Counted from the stretch's first letter, positions 1 through 7,726 are shown. The stretch is DNA of 8,462 nucleotides from Bacteroidales bacterium (GCA_007123065.1 SKSI01000075.1:1-8462), one strand, 5' to 3'. A program made the numbers and translations. The notes: a model not told the origin generated them from the letters alone.

Positions 1-1629
1 ACGCGGACTGGCTTGTGTCAGGTGTATGCCAAATATACGCGTTGCATTGTTGTAGAGATAATTGAATTCAAATGAAGAAAAAGTCAGATTGAAATCACGG
101 TTGGAAGAAAAAAAGATGTATTCACCACACTTGCTGAACACCGGGTTGCTATCGCTGTACTTATCATTGGTAACCTGAAAAGGCCGGCCCTCTTCCATAT
201 TGTAAACCCATACTGCACCCAGGCCGTTTCTGCTGCTTTTGGCATAAGTGATCCATTTTGAATCGGGAGAGAAGTCATATTGCCTGATCTCCTCAGCCGT
301 AGCCCTGTCAACAACAGTTATGGTGTTGGTTTCAGTATCCAGAAGCTGCAGGTTCATGGTTCTGTCAAAAAACACCAGGTACCTGCTGTCGGGCGACCAT
401 TTTGGCGGGTATTTCCAACCCTGGCTGTTATGAGTGATCTGTACCGGGGATGCAAACTCTTTGTTCTCCATAAGATATATTTCATATTCGCCGGTGCTGT
501 CATCATAGTATGCAATCTGTTTTCCATCCGGTGACCATTGAGGATAAACCGCCCTGACCCCCTGGCTTTGTGTCAGGTTAAAGATGGTGCCTTCTCCGGC
601 AGGAACAGAAAAGATGTCTCCGCGAGCATCAAAAAGCACCCTGTTTCCTGAAGGTGAAATGGCTGCACTGTGAATGTCGTCTTTTGCGTTTTTTTGATAA
701 GGCAGTGTGTTGGCGAAGTCGTATTTGATATTGACTATCACGCGTTCTGCCTCTTCTGTATCCAGGTCGAGCCTGTAAAGGTAGCCGCCGCTTTCATAAA
801 CCAGCTGGTTTCCTGTTCCACTCGGCCACATTGCATCAAAGTCGTCGTGAAAGGTTAACTGTCTGATAATTCCCGTATTGGTGTCGTAGGTGTGGATGTT
901 CAGCCATTTGTCCCGGTCTGATGCAAAGTAGATGTTGTCGCCATACCAGTGCGGGATATGGTCGGTACCTTTGAAATTCGTTATCTCTTCCGAAGTGTTC
1001 TCAACGAGATCATAAATCCATAGATTTGAGGCGCGTCCGCCCTTGTAACGCTTCCATGTCCGGAATTCTCTGTCTACGTAGGCAAACGCCACCTTGTCCC
1101 CGTCGGGTGATAGGGATGCAAATCCTCCGTGGGGGATTGGGAGCGGTGTTTCCAGGCCGCCCTCAATATCAACCAGAAAATATTTACCCATTCGATCGCC
1201 ATATGGCGTTCTGTTTCCGCGGAAGAAAACTTTCCTGCTGTCGGGTGTCCATCCCAGTACCACATTGTCAAATCCCCCCCGTGGAGGCATGTTGCCAACG
1301 TCATTATACCAGGTAAGCTGTTTGGGTGTGCCCCCTTCTGCGGGTATCATATAAACCTGCCGGCTGCCACTGTATTCAGCGGAGAAGGCAATCCATTTGC
1401 CATCAGGGGAAAGCTTTGGGAATAGCTCAATGCCTTTGTGTGCAGTAAGCTGACGCGCCTCACCACCGGAGGCATCTACAGTCCAGATATTTCCTGCATA
1501 CACGAAAACGATCTGATCTCCGTTGATATCCGGAAAACGCATCAGGCGTGCATCCTCAATAGCAAACAGATTCAGAACGAAAAACATTAAGAATGTTGTT
1601 GAAAGAAGCTTGATAATATTTTTTCGCAT
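1..1629 (-). CDS. Secreted tricorn-like protease (TolB-type beta-propeller / S41 family), N-terminal part, C-terminus outside window
   Basis: The frame is open from an ATG at 1629-1627 to base 1, giving 543 residues with no stop. Residues 1-23 (MRKN.. then a hydrophobic run ending LFA) look like a signal peptide, so the product should be exported. The mature start (ARLMRFPDINGDQIVF) is typical of Bacteroidota tricorn homologues. Propeller blade motifs of the S-P-D-G/S type recur near residues 74, 129, 173, 325, 366, 412 and 454, each followed by a hydrophobic strand. The segment SSNRDFN near 508-514 and the following FNYLYNNATRIFGI are typical of the end of the second propeller. In this family the propellers are followed by PDZ and S41-type serine protease domains, and full length is about 1,050-1,100 residues; that half is not visible here, so catalytic competence cannot be judged. 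Family role: degradation of peptides or proteins; substrate unknown. No Shine-Dalgarno precedes the ATG; the leader is A/T-rich. It is transcribed divergently from the BatA-type gene. Confidence 0.88.
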   Translation of the reverse strand, partial: MRKNIIKLLSTTFLMFFVLNLFAIEDARLMRFPDINGDQIVFVYAGNIWTVDASGGEARQLTAHKGIELFPKLSPDGKWIAFSAEYSGSRQVYMIPAEGGTPKQLTWYNDVGNMPPRGGFDNVVLGWTPDSRKVFFRGNRTPYGDRMGKYFLVDIEGGLETPLPIPHGGFASLSPDGDKVAFAYVDREFRTWKRYKGGRASNLWIYDLVENTSEEITNFKGTDHIPHWYGDNIYFASDRDKWLNIHTYDTNTGIIRQLTFHDDFDAMWPSGTGNQLVYESGGYLYRLDLDTEEAERVIVNIKYDFANTLPYQKNAKDDIHSAAISPSGNRVLFDARGDIFSVPAGEGTIFNLTQSQGVRAVYPQWSPDGKQIAYYDDSTGEYEIYLMENKEFASPVQITHNSQGWKYPPKWSPDSRYLVFFDRTMNLQLLDTETNTITVVDRATAEEIRQYDFSPDSKWITYAKSSRNGLGAVWVYNMEEGRPFQVTNDKYSDSNPVFSKCGEYIFFSSNRDFNLTFSSFEFNYLYNNATRIFGIHLTQASPR

Positions 1630-1743
1630 AATAATATGAAGTTAATGGTTTGTATTATGATGTTGATTCAAAAAAAGTTTGGAAAAATACGGTTTTTTTT
1701 TCAAATGATGAAATTATGCACCCCGCGCCGGACGAAATAAATG

Positions 1744-1751
1744 TAACTTTG
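1744..1751 (+). promoter_or_regulatory. Candidate Bacteroidota -7 promoter element for the BatA-type gene
   Basis: TAACTTTG matches the Bacteroidota -7 consensus TAnnTTTG exactly and is followed by CA. It lies 37 bp before the start codon at 1789, which would give an untranslated leader of about 30 nt. No TTTG -33 box is visible at the expected distance upstream (that stretch is GC-rich, about 1719-1731), so the assignment rests on the -7 element alone. No equally good element was found for the divergent gene. Confidence 0.5.
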
Positions 1752-1788
1752 CATAGTTCCAGTATTCGTTCAAAACCTTATTCAAATT

Positions 1789-3825
1789 ATGAATTTTGTT
1801 TTTCCGGGTTTTCTTTTTGCATTGTTTGCGATCAGTATTCCTGTGATCATACACCTTTTTCGTTTCAGGCGTTTCCGGACGGTTCTTTTTCCCAATGTGG
1901 CCTTTCTCAGGCAACTTAGTGAAGCATCTGATAAAGAATCCCGCCTTAAGCATCTGCTCATACTTATTTCCCGCATACTGGCCATCGCTTTCCTGGTGAT
2001 GGCATTTGCACGGCCCTATATTCCTGTTGATGGTGATGATATCGATCCTGCTGGCAATGCCACAGGTGTTTATATCGATAATTCCTTTAGCATGGATGCC
2101 TTGTCGGCAAGAGGGACCCTGCTGGATGAAGCAAAGGAAAGAGCCCTGGAAATTGCTTCCATGTACGGACCGGCAGATCGTTTCCTGTTGCTGACCAATG
2201 ACTTTGAAGGGCGGCATCAACGTTTTGTGAGCAGGGAGGAGTTCAATGATATGGTGCGGGAAATCGAGCCCTCAGCCAGGGTGCGTAGCCTTGATGAGGT
2301 GATGGTACGTAAAGATGAGCTGTTCGCTTCTGCACCATTCAAAAATCACAAAACGTATTATATCAGTGACTTTCAAAAGAGCACATCAGAACTGAGTGAA
2401 ATAGATGCAGACATTTTGATTCCATCGTTACTGATCCCATTGCCGGCGCAGGAAGAAGACAACCTGTTTATCGATTCCTGCTGGTTTGAAACCCCGGTGC
2501 GCCTGGCAGGAGAACCCATCACACTGCATGTCCGCGTTCGTAATGATAGCAAAAGAAATCTTGAGAATCAGCCTCTGCGACTGTTTATCGACGGTCAACA
2601 AAGATCGGTGGTCGCATTCAATGTGGCTGCAGAGGGTGAAACCGAAGTTCAGCTGTCCTGGTCTGCAGGATCTCAGTCAATGCAGCAAGGATATGTTGAA
2701 ATTGTTGATTATCCGGTCACTTTCGATGACAGGCTCTATTTCTCTTATACCGTTTCTGCAGAAATCCCGGTGCTGGCTATCGAAGGATCCGGAAGCAACC
2801 CTTACTTCCGCGCGCTATACGACAGGAATGAACTCTTCCGCTATCAAAATATGCCTGTATTTTCGATCGATTATTCCGTTTTTCCGGATTATCCGCTCAT
2901 TATTCTGAATGGCCTCGACCGGATATCATCCGGACTTGCGATGGAACTGCAAAGGTATACCGAAGAAGGGGGAGATCTGGCTGTTTTTCCCGGGTTACAA
3001 ATGGATGTATTATCCTATGAAGGCTTTCTGCGCAGTATGGGGGTGGATGTTTACTCAAGGCTTGATACGAACGAAATTCGCGTAAGCTCTATCAATGAAC
3101 TGCATCCCCTTTTTGACGGGGTGTTTGAACAGATTCCCGATAATATTGATCTTCCGGGAGTATCCAGGTATTATACAATTGCGCGCTCTCAAATAAGTAC
3201 AGGAATGGATCTTCTGCAATTGCAAAATGGCCTGCCTTTCTTTGCCTCCTACCGCAGCGGGGCAGGCAGGGTATACCTTTCTGCAGTACCGCTCGATGAT
3301 ACATTCAGCAACTTTCAGCGGCATTCGGTATTTGTACCGGTAATGGCAAATATCGCATTGCATAGTGGAGACCTGCAACCATTATATTATGTGATTGGTC
3401 CGGATATGTCGGTGATGATAAGTGGTACAGGAAGTCGCTCAGCCGATGTTCATACAGTTCGCAGGGATGGCTTTGAAGTAATACCCGAGCAGCGCAGGGT
3501 TGGCAATCAAACACAGCTGCTTTTCCATGACCAGATTGAACAGGCTCAAAATTACACCTTATACAGAGGGGAAGAAATGGTGGCAGGGCTCTCTTTTAAT
3601 TACGACAGGCGCGAGTCACTGCTTGATGCTTACACGCCACAAGAGCTGGAACGAGCCATCACCGATCTTCAGCTCGAAAATGTTTCTGTTGTAGATGCAG
3701 GTGATAAACCTTTGGATCAGGTTTTGTATGAGCTGGTTTTGGGACGACAGCTGTGGCGATTATTTTTGATTTTCGCACTTGCTTTTTTATTGATGGAAGT
3801 GATCTTGCTCCGCTTTTGGAAATAA
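1789..3825 (+). CDS. BatA-domain double-transmembrane protein with VWA-like domain
   Basis: A 678-residue membrane protein. Residues 3-24 form a first hydrophobic segment, followed by the basic stretch RFRRFR and LFPNVAFL; a second hydrophobic segment covers about 55-74 and ends AFARPYIP. This pair is the N-terminal BatA / two-anchor signature. A von Willebrand A-like domain follows (about 90-215) with a complete D-x-S-x-S metal-site motif (D97, S99, S101) and a later ISDF (192-195). Residues 225-320 look like an immunoglobulin-like beta domain, and about 325-560 resemble the amidotransferase-like fold often found in these proteins (strands such as YPLIILNGLD, then EEGGDLAVFPG). A final hydrophobic segment near 655-676 ends in the basic RFWK. 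The expected topology is a large periplasmic body anchored at both ends. The family occurs across Bacteroidota, in or outside bat (aerotolerance) operons; its biochemical role is not established. No other bat or moxR gene is visible here. The start is the first ATG of the frame, with an A/T-rich leader and no Shine-Dalgarno. Confidence 0.85.
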   Translation: MNFVFPGFLFALFAISIPVIIHLFRFRRFRTVLFPNVAFLRQLSEASDKESRLKHLLILISRILAIAFLVMAFARPYIPVDGDDIDPAGNATGVYIDNSFSMDALSARGTLLDEAKERALEIASMYGPADRFLLLTNDFEGRHQRFVSREEFNDMVREIEPSARVRSLDEVMVRKDELFASAPFKNHKTYYISDFQKSTSELSEIDADILIPSLLIPLPAQEEDNLFIDSCWFETPVRLAGEPITLHVRVRNDSKRNLENQPLRLFIDGQQRSVVAFNVAAEGETEVQLSWSAGSQSMQQGYVEIVDYPVTFDDRLYFSYTVSAEIPVLAIEGSGSNPYFRALYDRNELFRYQNMPVFSIDYSVFPDYPLIILNGLDRISSGLAMELQRYTEEGGDLAVFPGLQMDVLSYEGFLRSMGVDVYSRLDTNEIRVSSINELHPLFDGVFEQIPDNIDLPGVSRYYTIARSQISTGMDLLQLQNGLPFFASYRSGAGRVYLSAVPLDDTFSNFQRHSVFVPVMANIALHSGDLQPLYYVIGPDMSVMISGTGSRSADVHTVRRDGFEVIPEQRRVGNQTQLLFHDQIEQAQNYTLYRGEEMVAGLSFNYDRRESLLDAYTPQELERAITDLQLENVSVVDAGDKPLDQVLYELVLGRQLWRLFLIFALAFLLMEVILLRFWK

Positions 3826-3848
3826 AGCATTCTAAAGGGATTTATTAT

Positions 3849-3856
3849 TAAATTTG
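3849..3856 (+). promoter_or_regulatory. Candidate Bacteroidota -7 promoter element for parC
   Basis: TAAATTTG fits TAnnTTTG exactly and is followed by CA, as at 1744. It lies 45 bp before the parC start codon. The nearest upstream TTTG (3815-3818) is about 30 bp away, longer than the usual spacing of about 19-21 bp, so there is no good -33 box. A second fit, TATTTTTG at 3885-3892, is too close to the ATG to give a normal leader. If real, parC-gap can be transcribed independently of the BatA-type gene. Confidence 0.35.
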
Positions 3857-3900
3857 CAGCGTTTTTATAATGCTGTGTAATTTTTATTTTTGTTTTTTTT
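3857..3900 (+). terminator. Possible weak intrinsic terminator or attenuator between the BatA-type gene and parC
   Basis: CAGCGTT (3857-3863) can pair with AATGCTG (3869-3875), giving a 7-bp stem with one G-U wobble and a 5-nt loop. It is followed by a strongly T-rich tail ending in eight T directly before the parC ATG. It begins 31 bp after the BatA-type stop codon. The stem has few G-C pairs, so termination would be leaky. It overlaps the likely start site of the candidate parC promoter, so both readings need not hold. Confidence 0.3.
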
Positions 3901-6621
3901 ATGGTGGATGAACATCATATTGGCAACGAACAGACAGATCCTCCGGATAAGCAGGAAGAACTTGCCGGAGAACAAAGTCAGGAAGACCAATTGAGGACAA
4001 CCCGCTTGTCGGGGATGTATCAGGAATGGTTTCTCGACTATGCTTCTTATGTGATCCTGGAGCGTGCCGTTCCTGAAGTGCGTGACGGTTTAAAACCTGT
4101 ACAGCGCCGCATCCTTCATGCCATGAAGGAGCTTGATGATGGCCGGTATAACAAGGTGGCCAACATCATCGGACACACCATGAAGTACCATCCCCACGGT
4201 GATGCTTCCATCGGCGATGCATTGGTTCAGTTGGGACAAAAGGACATATTGATTGATACCCAGGGGAACTGGGGGAATATTCTGACAGGAGACAGCGCTG
4301 CTGCACCCCGCTATATTGAAGCACGGCCGTCAAAATTCGCCCTTGATGTCGTTTACAATCCCAAAACAACAAAATGGAAAACCAGCTACGACGGCCGCAA
4401 TAAGGAGCCGGTATCCTTACCGGTGAAGTTCCCATTGTTGCTTGCCCAGGGTGTAGAAGGGATCGCTGTGGGACTCGCCTCAAAAATATTGCCACACAAC
4501 TTCAATGAACTGATCGAGGCATCCATAAACTACCTGAAAGGGGAAGAACCTGATATCCTGCCCGATTTTCCATCCGGCGGATATGCTGATTTCTCAAGGT
4601 ATAACAGCGGATTGCGTGGTGGAAAAGTTCGCATACGTGCACGTATCAATATTCTGGATAAAAAGACCCTGGTAATCAATGAAATACCCTTTGGGACCAC
4701 CACCAACAGCGTGATGGAGAGCATTGTCACCGCGAACGACAAGGGAAAGATCAAAATTCGTAAAATTGAAGACAATACAGCAGAAAAGGTAGAAATCCTT
4801 ATTCACCTGGCCCCCGGCATATCTCCCGATCAGGCAATTGATGCCCTCTATCTGTTTACCGATTGTGAAGTGGGTATTTCCCCCAACTGTTGCGTTATCG
4901 ATATCGATAAACCCCGCTTCCTCGCTGTAAATGAAGTGTTGAAAATATCTGCCGACAATACGGTGGAACTGCTTAAGAAGGAACTCGAGATAGAGCGGGA
5001 TGAAATGATGGAGCAGCTCCTCTATGCCAGTCTGGAAAAGATTTTTATCGAAAACAGGATTTATCGCGATATTGAACAGTGTGAAAGCTGGAAGGCTGTT
5101 ATCGATGCCATAGATAAGGGCCTGGAACCTTTTAAAAAAGATTTTTACCGTGAGATCAACGCGGAAGATATCGTTCATCTGACCGAAATAAAAATTAAAA
5201 GGATTTCAAAATACGATTCCAACAAAGCAGAAAAAGAGATAGCAAGACTCAATGAGCGCCTGGAAAAAGCCAGATATCACCTGGAGCATCTCATTCAGTA
5301 TGCCATTGATTATTTCAATAACATCAAAAAGAAATATGGAACCGGACGCGAACGTAAGACAGAGATCCGGTTCTTCGACAGCATTGAAGCTTCCCGAGTA
5401 GCTGTGGCTAATGAAAAGCTGTATGTGAACCGCGAAGAGGGTTTTGCAGGAACATCCCTGAAGAAAGATGAATACGTATGCGCCTGCTCTGATCTGGACG
5501 ACATCATCGTCTTCCGCGATGACGGCACGTTCGTGGTTACAAAAGTTACCGAGAAGTCTTTTGTAGGGAAAAATGTGATCCATATTGGTGTGTTCGAACG
5601 CAATGATGAACGTACCATTTACAATGTGATCTATCGCGACGGACCAAGAGGGGCGACCTATGTGAAACGCTTTCCTGTAAAAGGGGTGACCCGCGACAAG
5701 GAATATGACCTGACCAGGGGTACAAAAGGAAGCAAAATTCTTTATTTTACAGCCAATCCAAATGGGGAAGCTGAGGTGGTGACCATTTATCTGCGCCACA
5801 AACCACGTTTAAAAAAGACGGTGTTCGACTTTGATTTCAGTGAGCTGGCCATCAAGGGAAGGGGCGCAGGAGGAAATATCCTTACCAAGCACGCGGTGCG
5901 ACGAATTGTCCTGAAGGATGAAGGGGTGTCCACGCTGGGAGCCATGGATATTTGTTTTGATGATACGGTGTTGCGCCTGAATTCAGATGGCCGCGGAAAG
6001 CATCTGGGTGCGTTCAAGGGTGACGACAAGATACTGGCAATCTATGCATCCGGTCAAATGCGTGTGATGGGTTATGACCTTTCCAGCCATTTTGATGAGA
6101 ATCCGCTTGTTATTAAAAAGATGCAGGAGGGGTGCATCATCACTGCAGTCTATTTTGACGCGACCCAGGGATACCATTACATCAAGCGCTTTGAACCGGA
6201 TACGAATGGCAAGATGATTGGTTTTATTGGTGATGATCCGGAAAACCAGTTGTTATTGCTGACAACGGACAAACAACCCCGGTTGCTCGTGAAATATGCG
6301 CCTTCAGATCGCAGGCAGAAGGATGAAGAGGAGATTGAAGTTGTGGAATTCATTACTGTGAAAAGCTATAAAGCCCGTGGGAAAAGGGTGTCATCAACCA
6401 AGATACAGGATCTGGAATGGATAGAACCCCAAACAGATGAAACCGATGAGAAGCCGGAGCTTGATCACGTCGAAAAATCTGAAGATGAATCTTTGCATCA
6501 GGAAATAATAAAAGAATCAGATAAAGATCAACCAACTGATGAAGAACCTGCTGAAAAGAAAGAAGATAAGGTCAGAACAGAAGAAAAAGAGCGGCAGATC
6601 AGACTGGATTTGGATATTTAA
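3901..6621 (+). CDS. parC: DNA topoisomerase IV subunit A (ParC-type, DNA gyrase/topoisomerase IV A family)
   Basis: A 906-residue type IIA topoisomerase A subunit, which cuts and rejoins both DNA strands; as topoisomerase IV it would act with ParE in decatenation and relaxation. The breakage-reunion domain starts near residue 40 (MYQEWFLDYASYVILERAVP, then VRDGLKPVQRRIL). The catalytic tyrosine is Y138 with its partner R137 (AAPRYIEARP). HPHGD is at 97-101. Tower and coiled-coil segments span about 180-510, and a C-terminal beta-pinwheel covers about 520-815. The gyrase-defining GyrA box (QRRGGKG) is not seen, which favours ParC over GyrA. The position matching E. coli GyrA Ser83 is A102; the Asp87 position is D106. 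Residues from about 830 on form a charged, E/K/D-rich low-complexity tail ending RQIRLDLDI. The first 35 residues are an acidic, variable extension; the ATG at 3901 is the first in frame and is preceded by eight T. parE is not adjacent: a BatA-type gene lies upstream and gap directly downstream. Confidence 0.95.
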   Translation: MVDEHHIGNEQTDPPDKQEELAGEQSQEDQLRTTRLSGMYQEWFLDYASYVILERAVPEVRDGLKPVQRRILHAMKELDDGRYNKVANIIGHTMKYHPHGDASIGDALVQLGQKDILIDTQGNWGNILTGDSAAAPRYIEARPSKFALDVVYNPKTTKWKTSYDGRNKEPVSLPVKFPLLLAQGVEGIAVGLASKILPHNFNELIEASINYLKGEEPDILPDFPSGGYADFSRYNSGLRGGKVRIRARINILDKKTLVINEIPFGTTTNSVMESIVTANDKGKIKIRKIEDNTAEKVEILIHLAPGISPDQAIDALYLFTDCEVGISPNCCVIDIDKPRFLAVNEVLKISADNTVELLKKELEIERDEMMEQLLYASLEKIFIENRIYRDIEQCESWKAVIDAIDKGLEPFKKDFYREINAEDIVHLTEIKIKRISKYDSNKAEKEIARLNERLEKARYHLEHLIQYAIDYFNNIKKKYGTGRERKTEIRFFDSIEASRVAVANEKLYVNREEGFAGTSLKKDEYVCACSDLDDIIVFRDDGTFVVTKVTEKSFVGKNVIHIGVFERNDERTIYNVIYRDGPRGATYVKRFPVKGVTRDKEYDLTRGTKGSKILYFTANPNGEAEVVTIYLRHKPRLKKTVFDFDFSELAIKGRGAGGNILTKHAVRRIVLKDEGVSTLGAMDICFDDTVLRLNSDGRGKHLGAFKGDDKILAIYASGQMRVMGYDLSSHFDENPLVIKKMQEGCIITAVYFDATQGYHYIKRFEPDTNGKMIGFIGDDPENQLLLLTTDKQPRLLVKYAPSDRRQKDEEEIEVVEFITVKSYKARGKRVSSTKIQDLEWIEPQTDETDEKPELDHVEKSEDESLHQEIIKESDKDQPTDEEPAEKKEDKVRTEEKERQIRLDLDI

Positions 6622-7680
6622 ATGATTTACAAACAAACGCGCTTTGCAGCGAATAATCAAAATGAAATGGTCAGGGTTGGCATCAATGGAATTGGCAGGA
6701 TTGGGAAGCTTGTATTTAGATTAATTCATCACCGGGATGATATGGAGGTTGTTGTCGTTAACGACCCGATGCCTCTCACTACACTGATGCACCTGCTGCG
6801 TTATGATTCTGTCCATCGCGCCTTTGGCCGCGCTGTCAGCGCCTGTGATGATCAGACCGTTTTTCGCGTAAACGGACATCATGTAAAGAAATATTCCCAT
6901 TCACAACCGCATCAGATCCCCTGGCATGAACATGATGTGGATGTTGTGATCGATGCCAGCGGCCGCTTCCTGACTTATAACAAGCTGATGGGACATCTTC
7001 AGGAAGGGGTAAAAAAGGTCATTTTGTCTTGTCCGCCGGAAGAAGCACTCGACAATATGGTGGTAATCGGTGTAAATGAAGACACTATCAGGCCGGAACA
7101 CAAGATCATCTCCAATGCTTCCTGTACAACCAATTGTATTGCCCCGGTAATAAAACTGATAGATGCTGAGTACGGAATTGACCGTGCGATGATGAATACG
7201 GTTCATCCATACACCAACAGCCAGAATGTCCTGGATGGTCCGCACAGTGATTTGCGTCGGGCTCGCTGTGCCAACGATAATATCATCCCAACCACCACCA
7301 GTGCCATTAAAGCCATAAAAGCGATTATGCCCCATCTGAAAGACCGGTTTGACGGTTTTGCCACCCGGGTGCCGGTCAGCGACGGATCTTTTGTGGAACT
7401 GACGGCACTGCTGAAAAAGCAAGTCAGCGCTGAGGCACTGAATAAATTGATGCACGAGGCTGCCGGAAATGAAATGAAAGGTATTCTTGATTATTGTGAT
7501 GACCCGGTCGTGTCAACAGACATTATTGGCGATCCCCACTCAGCAATTTTTGACGCGCTGTCTACCAAAGTGCTTGGCGGCAATATGATTCAGATCCTGG
7601 TCTGGTATGATAATGAGTTTGGCTATTCGAACAGGATTGTTGATTTAATTGATCTTGTCATGAAGGATGATATATCCTGA
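6622..7680 (+). CDS. gap: Type I glyceraldehyde-3-phosphate dehydrogenase
   Basis: Catalyses the reversible, phosphate-dependent oxidation of glyceraldehyde 3-phosphate to 1,3-bisphosphoglycerate in the cytosol (glycolysis/gluconeogenesis). From the ATG at 6622 the product has 352 residues. The nucleotide-binding GINGIGRIGK is at 20-29 and ND at 47-48. The active site is SNASCTTNC with C168, and the catalytic histidine is H195 (HPYTNSQ). The substrate-binding arginine is R249 (TRVPVSDG), and the C-terminal signature WYDNEFGYSNRIVDL is complete. Where most homologues have TTTG or SSTG in the phosphate site, this one reads TTTS (S227). Start choice: ATG 6622 abuts the parC stop (TAAATG), suggesting coupling, but relatives begin at the equivalent of M16 (ATG 6667, MVRVGINGIG), which gives the usual length of 337. 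I slightly favour 6667 as the biological start. The sequence resembles the second GAPDH type of Bacteroidota (ILSCPPEEA, DIIGDPHSAIFDA) more than the housekeeping type; this is from memory. NAD versus NADP preference cannot be decided here. Confidence 0.93.
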   Translation: MIYKQTRFAANNQNEMVRVGINGIGRIGKLVFRLIHHRDDMEVVVVNDPMPLTTLMHLLRYDSVHRAFGRAVSACDDQTVFRVNGHHVKKYSHSQPHQIPWHEHDVDVVIDASGRFLTYNKLMGHLQEGVKKVILSCPPEEALDNMVVIGVNEDTIRPEHKIISNASCTTNCIAPVIKLIDAEYGIDRAMMNTVHPYTNSQNVLDGPHSDLRRARCANDNIIPTTTSAIKAIKAIMPHLKDRFDGFATRVPVSDGSFVELTALLKKQVSAEALNKLMHEAAGNEMKGILDYCDDPVVSTDIIGDPHSAIFDALSTKVLGGNMIQILVWYDNEFGYSNRIVDLIDLVMKDDIS

Positions 7681-7683
7681 TCA

Positions 7684-7726
7684 ATTTTTTATTTTCCCGC
7701 CATTTTTTCTGTTAAAAATAAAAAAT
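7684..7726. terminator. AT-only inverted repeat after gap, possible terminator
   Basis: ATTTTTTATTTT (7684-7695) is the exact reverse complement of AAAATAAAAAAT (7715-7726), giving a perfect 12-bp stem with a 19-nt loop, starting 4 bp after the gap stop codon. The stem has no G-C pair, so it is not a textbook intrinsic terminator, although its position fits the end of the parC-gap unit and it is symmetrical enough to act in both directions. Confidence 0.4.

Noticed and set aside
84..130. Possible frameshift near the end of the tricorn-like reading frame at the A run 108-114
   Set aside because: A careful count of the run (seven A) keeps the frame open to base 1, reading YIFFSSNRDFNLTF as in the family; the stop at 84-86 belongs to another frame.
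1682..1705. Candidate promoter for the tricorn-like gene (minus strand TATTTTTC at 1689-1682 with TTTG at 1705-1702)
   Set aside because: The -7 match is imperfect and the spacing to TTTG (12 bp) is too short; not supported well enough to list.
1714..2220. Minus-strand open frame of 168 codons
   Set aside because: It lies antisense to the BatA-type gene and its divergent promoter region, and the translation (Cys/His/Lys-rich) resembles no protein; a shadow frame.
4594..5799. Two minus-strand open frames of nearly 200 codons (4594-5178 and 5206-5799)
   Set aside because: Both are fully antisense to the well-conserved parC sequence, with no recognisable domain; shadow frames.
3901..6621. Assignment as gyrA
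   Set aside because: The GyrA box (QRRGGKG) is not found in the C-terminal pinwheel and the HPHGDASIGDALV motif fits Bacteroidota ParC better.
6901..7455. Minus-strand open frame of 184 codons
   Set aside because: Antisense to the conserved core of GAPDH, with no recognisable motifs.
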